This document shows, in pieces, positions 35,159 to 44,386 of a stretch of DNA of 64,000 bases; position 1 is the stretch's first letter; each line of letters starts with the position of its first letter. The notes under the pieces were generated by a model, which searched no databases, had not been told where the DNA came from, and saw only the letters and a list, made by a program, of their open reading frames with translations. Made by a program: the position numbers and the translations under genes. The stretch spans positions 186,001 through 250,000 of the forward strand of contig NZ_JAOVZB010000003.1 of assembly GCF_025716875.1 (NCBI RefSeq). The letters are read 5' to 3'. Source of the stretch: Marinomonas sargassi. GTDB lineage: Bacteria > Pseudomonadota > Gammaproteobacteria > Pseudomonadales > Marinomonadaceae.

Positions 35159-35805
35159 TCCTTTAACTCCAAAACATCTATCAGTTCATCAAAGTTATTT
35201 ATTAAAGCATAAGGGCGACAAGCCTCTAAACGGTAAGACTCATGGGCGCCATAAGTCACTCCTACACTCCTAATACCTGCGTTATGTGCCATATTTAAAT
35301 CGTATTCTGTGTCGCCCACCATAACCACATCTTCTGGTGAAATAGCCAATTCTGACAACAACTCATTCAGCATAAGAGGGTCTGGCTTGGATAAAGTTTC
35401 GTCCGCACATCTTGATGATTGAAAGTAATTTCGAGTGTCAGTAAGATCCAACACCCTTTCTAACCCTCTTCTGGTTTTGCCTGTAGCAACCGCCATAATG
35501 ATGCCTTTCGATTTCAGGCTGTCTAGCGTTGTTATAACATTAGCGTAAGCTTCTGGAGGCACTTGATCTCTCGCAACATACAATTTTTTATAATGTTCGA
35601 TAATTTCTTCTTGCGCTTCATTGGAAAGCTCAGGCCATACTGTGGAAACCGCCTTATCCAATGAAAGCCCTATAATATTTTTTATATCGTCTTTTTCTCG
35701 CTTTGGTGCATTAGATAGCTCACCCGCATGCAGCATGCTTTGACAAATCTTATCGATAGAATCGAATAAGGTACCGTCCCAATCAAAAATCACTAACTTA
35801 ACCAT
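35155..35805 (-). CDS. HAD phosphatase, phosphoglycolate-phosphatase-like
   Basis: A 216-residue HAD enzyme: motif I IFDWDGTLFDS (D8, D10), motif II AVATGK, motif III lysine in LSKPDPLML, motif IV MVGDTEYDLNMA. It is like Gph/YrfG-type phosphatases often found next to rluC and sppA; no rluC is present upstream here, where maoC diverges instead. The substrate is not certain. It overlaps sppA by 4 bases, implying co-translation. Confidence 0.85.
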   Translation of the reverse strand: MVKLVIFDWDGTLFDSIDKICQSMLHAGELSNAPKREKDDIKNIIGLSLDKAVSTVWPELSNEAQEEIIEHYKKLYVARDQVPPEAYANVITTLDSLKSKGIIMAVATGKTRRGLERVLDLTDTRNYFQSSRCADETLSKPDPLMLNELLSELAISPEDVVMVGDTEYDLNMAHNAGIRSVGVTYGAHESYRLEACRPYALINNFDELIDVLELKE

Positions 35806-35872
35806 AGATACCTCTTAAGAATATTGCGCCGAAAGTGTAACATAGCGAGAATTCACTTTTTAAGGAAAGACA

Positions 35873-36289
35873 ATGACTTCCGGATATACACTAGAGCAAC
35901 TTTCAGTAGACCAAAGCGTAGAATACCGTAAAACCGTTACTCAAGCTGACGTTCAAGCATTTGCTGACGTCACTGGTGATACGAACCCAGTTCATTTGGA
36001 TGAAGAATATGCAGCAACCACCTCATTCGGCAAACCTATTGCCCATGGCATGCTGACTGCTGGTTTTATCTCTGCCGCAATAGGCACCCAATTACCTGGC
36101 CCCGGCTGTATCTACCTAGAGCAAAGCTTGAAATTCCGAGCTCCAGTATTTGTTGGTCAGGAAGTGGTTACCAAGGTTACCGTAACAGACATCAATGAAC
36201 GCCGCTGTCGTGCAACGTTAAAAACCACGTGCGAATGTGACGGAAAAGTCGTTGTCACAGGTGAAGCAACTATTATGCTTCCAGCATAA
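35873..36289 (+). CDS. MaoC-like (R)-specific enoyl-CoA hydratase
   Basis: A 138-residue hot-dog-fold hydratase. The catalytic motif is ADVTGDTNPVHLDEEYA (Asp and His of hydratase 2), followed by GKPIAHGMLTAGFIS. It resembles PhaJ, which draws (R)-3-hydroxyacyl-CoA from beta-oxidation for polyhydroxyalkanoate, but no PHA genes are nearby, so the pathway is open. AAGGAAAG precedes the ATG. Confidence 0.88.
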   Translation: MTSGYTLEQLSVDQSVEYRKTVTQADVQAFADVTGDTNPVHLDEEYAATTSFGKPIAHGMLTAGFISAAIGTQLPGPGCIYLEQSLKFRAPVFVGQEVVTKVTVTDINERRCRATLKTTCECDGKVVVTGEATIMLPA

Positions 36290-36310
36290 ATACACACAGT
36301 TAACTAAACT

Positions 36311-37558
36311 ATGATGCCTCTCGCCTTAATTGATAATCTAGACAACCTGCCTAACCCATTTACAAGGTTTCAGCTAATTGTCGATCAATTAAGGCCACAT
36401 ATTCCACAGCTGGATAAAACAGAATATCAGCAAGATCTGCAGCTGGCTCTTTGCTTTATTTATAGCTATAACGGCTCCCAAGCCACCTTTAATTCTTATC
36501 GACGAGAAGTTGAGCGATTGCTTTTATGGTCTTGGAACATGGCTAATTGCCCGAGCACACAACTTAGGCGCGAGCAAATAGAGGAATTTATTCATTTTTG
36601 CGCAACACCACCTGAAACATGGATTGGCACAAAAAATGTTGCCCGCTTTAAATTGCAGCAAGGTTTAAGAAAGCCAAACAATGAATGGCGCCCTTTTGTC
36701 GCTCATATCAGTAAACTCGAATTTAAAAACGGCAATACACCTAAAGCAAAGCAGCACTCTTTTTCGCAAGCTGCCATACGAGCGACCTTCTCTATCTTAT
36801 CCTCCTATTACGGTTTCCTCATGCAAGAAGATGCGGTGGAGCAAAATCCTGTCGCATTAATACGGCAAAAAAGTAAATTCATCAAAAAAGAAGTCTCTAG
36901 AAAGCAAGTTAGACGAATATCCAACCTGCAATGGGATTACGTTATTGAGACAGCAGAGATGCTAGCTGAAGAAGACCCGGTGATGCATGAGCGCACCCTC
37001 TTTATAATGAATGCTCTTTTGGGAATGTACCTGCGTATTTCAGAATTAGTAGCCGATGAAAGGTCGGCTCCGATTATGGGTGATTTTATAAAAGACGCCG
37101 ATGGGCATTGGTGGTTTAAGGTTCTTTCTAAAGGCAACAAAGAAAGGCTGGTGACAGTATCTGATGACATGCTGCAAGCACTCATTCGTTACCGCCGCTT
37201 TAGAGACCTAGCCGACTTGCCAACCATTGCCGAAAGCACTCCTCTCATTCCTAAAAATCGCGGCCAAGGTGCCATGACCAGCTCAAGACAAGTACGTAAT
37301 ATTGTTCAAAGTTGCTTCGACAAAGCCTACGTTCGCATGTGTGAAGATGGCATGAAGAACGACGCTGAAGACTTGCGAGTAGCAACAGTTCACTGGTTAA
37401 GACATACTGGCATTTCGGAGGATGTAAAAACTAGACCGAAAGAGCATGTTAGAGAAGATGCAGGACATGCCAGCATGGCCACGACAGACAAATACATAGA
37501 TACCGAGTATAGGGAACGTCACGCCAGTGGCCGTAAGAAAAACTTACGCCCACATTAA
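36311..37558 (+). CDS. Orphan tyrosine recombinase
   Basis: A 415-residue integrase-type recombinase. N-terminal SAM-like core-binding region at about 40-170 (NSYRREVERLLLWSW), catalytic domain at about 200-400. Catalytic residues seen: Arg in MYLRISEL, Lys in LSKGNKERL, HxxR in VHWLRHTG, His in AGHAS, Tyr in TTDKYIDTE, so it should be active. It is longer than XerC/D. It sits 21 bases after maoC with no excisionase, phage genes, cassette or att-like repeats that I could find around it. The start could be either of two adjacent ATGs. Confidence 0.85.
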   Translation: MMPLALIDNLDNLPNPFTRFQLIVDQLRPHIPQLDKTEYQQDLQLALCFIYSYNGSQATFNSYRREVERLLLWSWNMANCPSTQLRREQIEEFIHFCATPPETWIGTKNVARFKLQQGLRKPNNEWRPFVAHISKLEFKNGNTPKAKQHSFSQAAIRATFSILSSYYGFLMQEDAVEQNPVALIRQKSKFIKKEVSRKQVRRISNLQWDYVIETAEMLAEEDPVMHERTLFIMNALLGMYLRISELVADERSAPIMGDFIKDADGHWWFKVLSKGNKERLVTVSDDMLQALIRYRRFRDLADLPTIAESTPLIPKNRGQGAMTSSRQVRNIVQSCFDKAYVRMCEDGMKNDAEDLRVATVHWLRHTGISEDVKTRPKEHVREDAGHASMATTDKYIDTEYRERHASGRKKNLRPH

Positions 37559-37577
37559 GTTTAGTAAAACCCTATTT

Positions 37578-38021
37578 CTACCAACGCTCTAAACTCTCTT
37601 CATCCCGTATGTTGGCAGACACCCATTTGGAGTCGCTTCCCTGATTTTCTTTCTTCCAAAACGCTGCGCGGCTCTTAAGATAATCCATTATAAAATCGCA
37701 TGCTTGAAAGGCTTCCGCCCTATGGGCAGAACTCACTCCCACAAAAACGATCTGGTCATCCACAGATAACGTGCCGACTCGGTGTACCACGGTAACATTA
37801 AGCAATTCCCAACGCCCTTTTGCCTCAGTAACAATAGAGCTCAAGTTTTGCTCTGTCATTCCCGGATAATGTTCAAGCTCAAAAGAACATTGCTCTTTGG
37901 GAAGATCCGCAAATTGCCTGACCAAACCAACAAACATGACAACGGCACCTGTTTTATTCTCTTCAACTAGGCACTCATATAATGACTGAACATTAAAATC
38001 TTCTTGCTGAACTCGTATCAT
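37578..38021 (-). CDS. moaE: Molybdopterin synthase catalytic subunit
   Basis: A 147-residue MoaE: converts cyclic pyranopterin monophosphate to molybdopterin with sulfur from MoaD. Signatures are GAVVMFVGLVRQF, LEHYPGMTEQ, HRVGTLSVDDQIVFVGVSSAHR and the lysines in YLKSRAAFWKKE. Its ATG follows the moaD stop directly. Confidence 0.95.
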   Translation of the reverse strand: MIRVQQEDFNVQSLYECLVEENKTGAVVMFVGLVRQFADLPKEQCSFELEHYPGMTEQNLSSIVTEAKGRWELLNVTVVHRVGTLSVDDQIVFVGVSSAHRAEAFQACDFIMDYLKSRAAFWKKENQGSDSKWVSANIRDEESLERW

Positions 38022-38276
38022 TTAGCCACCCGTCACAGGAGGAAAGAAAGCCACTTCCTTTACATTTTCAGGAATCACATCAGTATCACGTGAGAATTCG
38101 AAATCTATAGAAGACTGAATACCCGACTCTAACAAAGATCCCCCATTATTGAGCTCTTTTGAAAGCTTATGCTTCAACTCTTCAACTGTTACGGGGAGGT
38201 TTAACTGAGCTTCATAGGATGCAATACCCATGCGCTCTTTTAGTGAAGCAAAAAACACAACATTAACATTCTGCAT
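38022..38276 (-). CDS. moaD: Molybdopterin synthase sulfur carrier subunit
   Basis: An 84-residue ubiquitin-like protein ending in the required double glycine (FFPPVTGG) that carries the thiocarboxylate. I place the start at ATG 38276 ([14 protein letters not shown]), overlapping moaC by 14 bases; the frame is open further upstream to 38330 within moaC, but that part is not MoaD-like. Confidence 0.92.
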   Translation of the reverse strand: MQNVNVVFFASLKERMGIASYEAQLNLPVTVEELKHKLSKELNNGGSLLESGIQSSIDFEFSRDTDVIPENVKEVAFFPPVTGG

Positions 38277-38751
38277 TTTTACTACTCCAGTCACCGCTTT
38301 TACCGCCAGTCTTTTCCAATAAAGAGACATTATTAATAACGATGCCTTTATCGACTGCTTTACACATATCGTAAAGAGTAAGAGCGGTAATACTTGCCCC
38401 TGTCAAAGCTTCCATTTCCACACCCGTCTTGCCTGAGAGTGAGCATGTGCAAAGCACTTCTAATTCATTTTTCGAGATAACAGAAATATCTACCGTCACC
38501 TTGGTTAACATTAAAGGGTGACACAGAGGAATTAAGTCTGATGTCTTTTTCGCTGCTTGAATGCCAGCAATACGGGCTGTTGCAAGCACATCTCCTTTAG
38601 GTAAGCCGCCTTCTATCACTTTGGTGAGAGTAGATTCTTTCATCGACAAAACAGCTCTTGCCGTAGCACTACGTTTAGTGACACCTTTATCCGATACATC
38701 CACCATGTGAGCATGCCCAAGGTGGTCTAAGTGTGTTAGTTCATTAGCCAT
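38263..38751 (-). CDS. moaC: Cyclic pyranopterin monophosphate synthase
   Basis: A 162-residue MoaC that with MoaA forms cPMP. Signatures are [38 protein letters not shown] and [14 protein letters not shown]. It leads the leftward moaC-moaD-moaE unit; moaA and moaB are not in the window. Confidence 0.96.
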   Translation of the reverse strand: MANELTHLDHLGHAHMVDVSDKGVTKRSATARAVLSMKESTLTKVIEGGLPKGDVLATARIAGIQAAKKTSDLIPLCHPLMLTKVTVDISVISKNELEVLCTCSLSGKTGVEMEALTGASITALTLYDMCKAVDKGIVINNVSLLEKTGGKSGDWSSKNAEC

Positions 38752-39059
38752 AAAACCGTTAACTCGTATATAAAATTACAACATCACCTAATAAAGAGCG
38801 CACTCTATATATAGGGAAAATAATAACATTTAGACAGCATCTTTGGTGAGGGACTTTAGAAATACCAAAATTACTGCCACTTATATTGATCTGAATATAT
38901 AGATTAGAAAAAGCCACAAGAGCCTGTTATCGCTCGGGGACAAATATCCATCAATACATTTCACTACAAATAGTTGATTTTTGACACGCTATTATGGATA
39001 TATCAGATAATTTTCACTATAGTTTTTAATAAGGATTACAAATCAGACATAGGAAGATC
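38752..39059. other. Non-coding divergent region between moaC and the EAL gene
   Basis: 308 bases, A+T-rich, between divergent genes. The only structure I can support is a promoter candidate for the rightward gene (38981-39011). I found no convincing molybdenum-cofactor riboswitch fold on the moaC side and no small coding frame. Confidence 0.6.
38981..39011 (+). promoter_or_regulatory. Sigma-70 promoter candidate for the 7TMR-DISM/EAL gene
   Basis: A perfect -35 box TTGACA at 38981-38986 and GATAAT at 39006-39011, spaced 19 bases apart, about 49 bases before the ATG. The spacer is two bases longer than ideal. Confidence 0.45.
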
Positions 39060-41537
39060 ATGAAAAGGCTTATTTTCATTACAATCTGTATTGCTGTAAC
39101 CCTCCTGTCTACCTCTGTATTATCTAGAACTATACCTTTAGAAAACTTACCAACCCTAATATCCAATAAAGACACAACCGCAAATGAGGTTTTAGCATCT
39201 TCAGACTTTCAAACTGATTTATATGAAGAGTCGCAGGATTTTTCTAATGAAATTTTTTGGCATAAAATTTCACTTCCTAAGCCTGAAATACTTGAAGGGA
39301 AGCGTAGCTGGCAACTTAACCTAAGTTACTACGTCATTGAAGAGTTAGATTTTTACTTATATCACGGGGATCAACTCCATCAGCATTGGTCCCGTGGAGC
39401 CTTACAAAATTGGACTAAAGAAAGCGGAACTTACAGCGGCATATGGATACCTATCACCTTATCACTCAACGAAAACACCACGCTTTTAGTACGCAAGGCA
39501 GGCAATAGCCCTTTACTAACCCCCTTTAAGATATTTGATGCACAAGAAGCTGAAAAACAGAAAAAACAAAAAGTGTTCTTCTGGGCTTTTATTATTAGCA
39601 GCCTACTAATGCTCTTTACCCACAACTTATTCGTCTATGTCTTATTAAAGCAACCAGGGTTCCTATACTACCTTTCTCTAAACGCTATCCTATTTATAGC
39701 GCTAGCTATCATCACTGGCTTTAATCGATGGATATTCCCCGAAGACGTGAGTCAATGGATTATGAGGAACCTATTTACTGTTTTTGGCGTTGGCACATGG
39801 GTCATATATCGATTTAGCATTAACTTTTTAAAAGAAACTAAAACACCCGCACCAAACTCAGTATTTAATAAATATGGCGACATCATTTTTATTGTCTTTT
39901 TGATTTTGAGCCAAACAATTATAGTCAAATACCATGCCCTCGCCTTCGCACTACTAGAGGTATTTATTTTAATAACCTGCACATCTTGGGGTATATCGGC
40001 TTATCTGAAAGGTTTCTTAGTGGCTAGGTTCTACCTATTTTCTTGGGTATCTCTAATGGTGGGTTGCATATTAAACACTATGATTTACTGGAAGCTTCTC
40101 CCTGTAAACATTGTCACTGAAAGTATTTTGCCAATTAGCTGTTTAATTCAACTGCTTGGATTGTCCTTTGCTGTTGCCGACAAATCCAATTATTTCGAAA
40201 AGGAAAGAAAGGCGGCTAACTTAACAGATAAAGCAACTGACCTTCCTAATCGTTCATACTTTTTTGACGAATTACCAATAGAAATCAAAAAGGTACAAGC
40301 TTTTCACCCTCAACTTGCTTTAATCGTTATTAATATCACCAGCCATATGAGCTTTAGTAAGGCTTTTGGACCTGTTAAAGCAGACTCAACCTTATCAAAC
40401 ATGATTAATTTAGTTCATGGAAAAGTACGGAAAATGGACGGTGTTTTCCCTATGAAAACACTCAATGGGGACACTAAGTACATCATCAGAATGAGCCCTA
40501 CCATTATTGGTGTTTTAAGTACAAAACCTCATGAGCTAGACAGGCAAGTTTTACAGATTGAAGAAATAATAAATAAATACAACGATATAGATAACTCTCT
40601 ATTTTGCCATGAATACAAAATTGGCAGTGCACTTTACCCATCTCAAGCCGACACTTTAGACGCACTGTACCAGAACGCTTTAATCGCAAATAACTCTGAT
40701 GATTCCCCAGACAGTAACTGGACATCGTATGATGAAGAGATCAAAAGCAGCCATATTTACCACATAAGTCTCATTACTTATTTAACGGACGATATAAAAA
40801 ACAACAAGCTCCATTTTGAAGTACAGCCACAAGTAGACTTAGAGGAGAATAAAATTTGTGGTGCTGAAGTATTAATACGCTGGAAAAGTGAGCTGTTGGG
40901 TAAGATACCTCCCTCCAGCTTTATACCACTTGCCGAACAAACTGGATTAATTCACCTCCTTACAAAAATGATTTTTGAGAAAGTTTTTACTTGGGTTTCA
41001 GAGTCCCCTCAGTTAACCACTCAAAACTTGTCTCTTAATATTTCTGCATTAGATTTATTACAAGAAAACTTTGCAACTCAAATAGAAAGCTTGATTAAGC
41101 AATACAACCTCTCTGCATCGCAATTTACAATAGAAGTTACAGAAACAAGCAGTTTCGAAAATAGTCCAATGGTTCAAAACAATATTTCTAAACTACACGA
41201 CATTGGCTTTAAGCTTTCCATAGACGATTTTGGTGTTGGCTTCAGCTCTATGCAAAATATCATTTCCCTAGATGCCGATGAGCTGAAGATCGATCAATCT
41301 TTTGTAAAAAACTTAAGTCATGACAAACAAAGCCAGATACTTTGTCAAAACATCATTAATTTTAGCAAACAGCTGAATATCACTAATGTTGCAGAAGGCA
41401 TAGAGTCAGAAGATGAACTCAACCTCCTGAAAAAATGGAACTGTAAAATAGGACAAGGTTATTTCCTATATCGTCCGATGTCACCAAACGCCTACCTAAC
41501 ATTAATAGAAGAACAAAATCAGCCTTTGTCCGAGTAA
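39060..41537 (+). CDS. 7TMR-DISM sensor with degenerate GGDEF and EAL phosphodiesterase domain
   Basis: 825 residues: signal peptide (1-22), periplasmic 7TMR-DISMED2 domain (about 30-160), seven membrane helices (about 175-385), a degenerate GGDEF domain (about 395-545; starts TDLPNRSYFF but the active-site loop is replaced by NGDTKYIIR-type sequence) and an EAL domain (about 570-815). EAL motifs are AEVLIRW (EVL for EAL), LNISALDL, EVTETSS, DDFGVG, DELKIDQ, AEGIES and GQGYFLYRP, so phosphodiesterase activity seems likely. It probably senses a periplasmic ligand and lowers c-di-GMP, opposing the two cyclases at 26-30 kb. Confidence 0.86.
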   Translation: MKRLIFITICIAVTLLSTSVLSRTIPLENLPTLISNKDTTANEVLASSDFQTDLYEESQDFSNEIFWHKISLPKPEILEGKRSWQLNLSYYVIEELDFYLYHGDQLHQHWSRGALQNWTKESGTYSGIWIPITLSLNENTTLLVRKAGNSPLLTPFKIFDAQEAEKQKKQKVFFWAFIISSLLMLFTHNLFVYVLLKQPGFLYYLSLNAILFIALAIITGFNRWIFPEDVSQWIMRNLFTVFGVGTWVIYRFSINFLKETKTPAPNSVFNKYGDIIFIVFLILSQTIIVKYHALAFALLEVFILITCTSWGISAYLKGFLVARFYLFSWVSLMVGCILNTMIYWKLLPVNIVTESILPISCLIQLLGLSFAVADKSNYFEKERKAANLTDKATDLPNRSYFFDELPIEIKKVQAFHPQLALIVINITSHMSFSKAFGPVKADSTLSNMINLVHGKVRKMDGVFPMKTLNGDTKYIIRMSPTIIGVLSTKPHELDRQVLQIEEIINKYNDIDNSLFCHEYKIGSALYPSQADTLDALYQNALIANNSDDSPDSNWTSYDEEIKSSHIYHISLITYLTDDIKNNKLHFEVQPQVDLEENKICGAEVLIRWKSELLGKIPPSSFIPLAEQTGLIHLLTKMIFEKVFTWVSESPQLTTQNLSLNISALDLLQENFATQIESLIKQYNLSASQFTIEVTETSSFENSPMVQNNISKLHDIGFKLSIDDFGVGFSSMQNIISLDADELKIDQSFVKNLSHDKQSQILCQNIINFSKQLNITNVAEGIESEDELNLLKKWNCKIGQGYFLYRPMSPNAYLTLIEEQNQPLSE

Positions 41538-41594
41538 TTATTTGATGCATAATATCGTCTTATTCAATGCTGTATGCTGGGTTTATAAACCACT

Positions 41595-42881
41595 ATGAGT
41601 CTTATCGATGACTATGAACTTCTGGATATCCCTACCACTGCCACAGAGAAAGAAGCAAAAGCAGCATTCAGGCGGTTAGCAAGACAATATCACCCAGATA
41701 AAAACCCAGACACAGATACTACTGAAATCTTCCAGCGCCTACAGTCCGCTTATGAAAGTGTTGTTAGTGCAATTCGCCAAGGTTCTAAAACCAATGACTG
41801 GAAGCCCTTTAGTTTTAACGAAGCTGGCGCCTACGCAAGACAAAGAAAAACACAACGCACAACAAGAAACACAGACAAAGAACAAGAAGCCTTTATAAAA
41901 GAAAGACAACGCGCCTATGAAGAAATGAAGCGTAATAATGCCGTTCAAGAAAAGGCTAAACATGATGCAATTAATGCTGCTCGTAACACTCTAAACGAAA
42001 GACGGATGAAGGCACTCTATGAAGAGGCTCTGAAATCTTCAAAAGAGTTTGCTGAAAAAAATCGTCAATATAGCCATGATGAAAGCTATTTCAAAGGCGA
42101 CATCCCTCCTTACCAGAGCTTTGTTGATGATGACGAAGACATAGAGGCTCAACAAGATGAAGCTATTAGCCACCCTATTCGTTTAGATGCTGCGAAAGCC
42201 GCTTTTAGAGCTTGCACCTACATTGCTTGCTTTGCTGCTGGTATCTACGGCACATTACATTGGCAATCATCCTCACAAACAGATACCGCTAATAACAAAG
42301 AAACCGATTACGTCAGTGGCTTATACCCTCAATTTAGAAGCGCTATTAATCATACCCTTCACGCCACCAATTTATACGCAGAGCCAGACAGAACAAGCAC
42401 AGTGATACGCCAACTGCCTGAGCAAACAAACTTACAGAGCATTAAAATGCAGGGTGACTGGTTGACTATTCGTCATCAAGGAATGAATGGCTGGGTGGAG
42501 GCAAAAGACATTGGTTTTGGCAGTATCGAGAACGCTCTATCAACAGGCTGTATGGGGTACCCGGGAGTTGTTCCTGATCATGGTGAAAGTATTGGCGAGG
42601 CCAACGGGAAAAGTAGATTAAGAATCTTAAATCAACTACCTCAGCATAGTTTATTAACTTTCGAGTCTTACGATGGCAAAGCCCCTTTTTCTATTTACCT
42701 ACATGCCAGACAATCTTATGCAGCAAACTACATACCCAGAGGCCAATATCGATTGGTGTTAGAAACGGGATCTCTGTATCATCAGGCCTGCAATCGCTTT
42801 CTTTTTAATTATGCTAACAAGGTGATTTTAGAGAATGTTGATTTCGCTAGTACTGAGCAATCACTAGCACTTAAACCATAA
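41595..42881 (+). CDS. Membrane-anchored J-domain protein with SH3-like domain
   Basis: 428 residues: N-terminal J-domain (about 5-65, YELLDIPTTATEKEAKAAFRR then YHPDKNPD with the HPD motif), a long charged coiled-coil-like region (about 90-185), a single membrane helix (about 203-220, TYIACFAAGIYGTLHW), and a bacterial SH3-like domain (about 245-300, LYAEPDRTSTVIRQLPEQT ... GWVEAKDIG) outside, followed by about 120 residues I cannot assign. It is not DnaJ or CbpA. It would recruit an Hsp70 to the inner face of the membrane; partner unknown, though two unusual Hsp70 genes lie 5 kb away. Confidence 0.75.
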   Translation: MSLIDDYELLDIPTTATEKEAKAAFRRLARQYHPDKNPDTDTTEIFQRLQSAYESVVSAIRQGSKTNDWKPFSFNEAGAYARQRKTQRTTRNTDKEQEAFIKERQRAYEEMKRNNAVQEKAKHDAINAARNTLNERRMKALYEEALKSSKEFAEKNRQYSHDESYFKGDIPPYQSFVDDDEDIEAQQDEAISHPIRLDAAKAAFRACTYIACFAAGIYGTLHWQSSSQTDTANNKETDYVSGLYPQFRSAINHTLHATNLYAEPDRTSTVIRQLPEQTNLQSIKMQGDWLTIRHQGMNGWVEAKDIGFGSIENALSTGCMGYPGVVPDHGESIGEANGKSRLRILNQLPQHSLLTFESYDGKAPFSIYLHARQSYAANYIPRGQYRLVLETGSLYHQACNRFLFNYANKVILENVDFASTEQSLALKP

Positions 42882-42929
42882 CTGCAAACTATAAACCACA
42901 GACTAATTATTCAGAGTACATTTGAGTCC

Positions 42930-43691
42930 ATGCTAAGTAATATACGAATTGTTTTGATCAACACCTTTCACCCTGGAAATATTGGCGCCATAGCACGCGC
43001 AATGAAGAATATGGGGCTTACTAATCTGTACTTAGTGGACCCAAACGACTACCCATCAGAAGAAGCAACCAGCCGTGCAGCGGGTGCCGTCGACTTACTA
43101 GAAAACGCAACCATTGTGCCGACTTTCGAAGAAGCGATAGCAGACTGTAGCTTGGTTATAGGTACCAGCGCTCGCCACAGAACCTTTCAGCTTCCTATTA
43201 TGAATGCTCGTGAATGTGCCGAGAGTGTGATTCCTGAAGCTAACTCACATAATGTTGCCATTGTATTTGGTAGAGAGACAACCGGGCTACTTAATGAAGA
43301 AATTGCGCAATGTCATCGTCAAGTTTATATCGATGCCAATGATGAATATCCTGTTCTAAACATTTCTCAAGCAGTTCAAATTGTTGCCTATGAAATCTGG
43401 ATGGCCAACCAAAATAAAGACTTTTCTAAACAAGACGCTGCTGAATATCCACGTAAAAAAGACATGGACCTTTTTTACGAACACTTAGAAGAAACCTTAT
43501 ATGGCATCAACTTTATTGTGAAAAACCACCCCGGAAAGGTTTTAGATAAGTTACATAGGTTCTTTAATCGCTCACGCCCTGAAAAACAAGAACTTGGTAT
43601 CCTTCGTGGGGTGCTGGCAGCGGTTCAACGCGAAGCGGGATTAACAGAAGCAAACAACCATCCAGAGACTAAGAAGAAAGACTCAGAATAG
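42930..43691 (+). CDS. trmJ: tRNA (cytidine/uridine-32-2'-O)-methyltransferase TrmJ
   Basis: A 253-residue SPOUT methyltransferase acting on position 32 of tRNA. Signatures are IVLINTFHPGNIGAIARAMKNMG at the N-terminus (here IGAIARAMKNMG), AIVFGRETTGLLNEEI and the knot segment LNISQAVQIVAYEI. The C-terminal extension binds tRNA. It shares its 3' region with a terminator that has a duplicated arm. Confidence 0.94.
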   Translation: MLSNIRIVLINTFHPGNIGAIARAMKNMGLTNLYLVDPNDYPSEEATSRAAGAVDLLENATIVPTFEEAIADCSLVIGTSARHRTFQLPIMNARECAESVIPEANSHNVAIVFGRETTGLLNEEIAQCHRQVYIDANDEYPVLNISQAVQIVAYEIWMANQNKDFSKQDAAEYPRKKDMDLFYEHLEETLYGINFIVKNHPGKVLDKLHRFFNRSRPEKQELGILRGVLAAVQREAGLTEANNHPETKKKDSE

Positions 43692-43710
43692 TCTTTCTCT
43701 AAGAAATAAA

Positions 43711-43766
43711 AAAACGCAGCACTTATTGATAAGTCACTGCGTTTTGATAAGTCACTGCGTTTTTTT
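43711..43766. terminator. Terminator between trmJ and efpL with tandem-duplicated 3' arm
   Basis: AAAACGCAG and ACTTAT (43711-43726) pair with ATAAGT and CTGCGTTTT. The 18-base unit TTGATAAGTCACTGCGTT occurs twice in tandem (43726-43743 and 43744-43761), followed by TTTTT. The 5' arm can therefore pair with either copy, giving two alternative hairpins between convergent genes. Confidence 0.85.
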
Positions 43767-43785
43767 GTAGATAAATAAGGTTAAA

Positions 43786-44352
43786 TTAAGCGCGGCCCGT
43801 AAACTTACGCTCTTCAACATTTACCTTAATACGATCGCCAGTGGAAATATGCTCAGGAACTTGAACTATCGCACCAGTAGACAGGGTTGCCGGTTTAGTT
43901 CGAGAAGTAGCAGAAGCCCCTTTAATAGAAGGGTCTGTTTCAACAACTTCCAATTCCACAACAGTTGGCAATTCAATAGCGACCGGAGAGTCATCAACTA
44001 GCACCACCTGTAAACCTGCCGTTTCTTCATTTAAAAACAAGACTTCGTCTTCGATTGACGCTGTGTTCAAGTTGTATGGTGTGTAATCTTCAGTGTCCAT
44101 GAAAACATGCTCTTCCCCATCAATATAAGAGAATGTCGCTGGGCGTCGAATTAAGTCGGCCAAATCAAGCATTTCAGAATCTTTAAACGACTCATCTAAT
44201 TTACGGCCAGTCACTACATCATACATGCGAAAACGGTAAATACTTCCACCAGCACGGCCTTGCGGTACAGAGCGTTCAATATCTTTGACGATATAGGTTT
44301 TACCATCAAAACTAACGGCGACATTTTTTTTAATTTCACTTGCCTTAGGCAT
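43786..44352 (-). CDS. efpL: Elongation factor P-like protein EfpL (YeiP)
   Basis: 188 residues of EF-P fold. The N-terminal MPKASEIKK, the extended loop [12 protein letters not shown] with arginine 33 at its tip, and the C-terminal [19 protein letters not shown] then [10 protein letters not shown] match EfpL/YeiP rather than canonical EF-P, where the tip is a modified lysine or rhamnosylated arginine in another context. EfpL helps ribosomes past difficult proline-containing motifs. A 14-base palindrome lies 34 bases upstream of the ATG. Confidence 0.88.
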   Translation of the reverse strand: MPKASEIKKNVAVSFDGKTYIVKDIERSVPQGRAGGSIYRFRMYDVVTGRKLDESFKDSEMLDLADLIRRPATFSYIDGEEHVFMDTEDYTPYNLNTASIEDEVLFLNEETAGLQVVLVDDSPVAIELPTVVELEVVETDPSIKGASATSRTKPATLSTGAIVQVPEHISTGDRIKVNVEERKFTGRA

Positions 44353-44386
44353 ACTTTAATCCTACTTCAATATTATTTTTAATTTT

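Noticed and set aside
36290..37577. Integrated element around the tyrosine recombinase
   Set aside because: Neighbours on both sides are housekeeping genes with tight spacing, and I found no att-like direct repeats or accessory genes.
38752..39059. Molybdenum cofactor riboswitch upstream of moaC
   Set aside because: Reading the minus strand I found no set of conserved stems; the region is A/T-rich and unstructured by eye.
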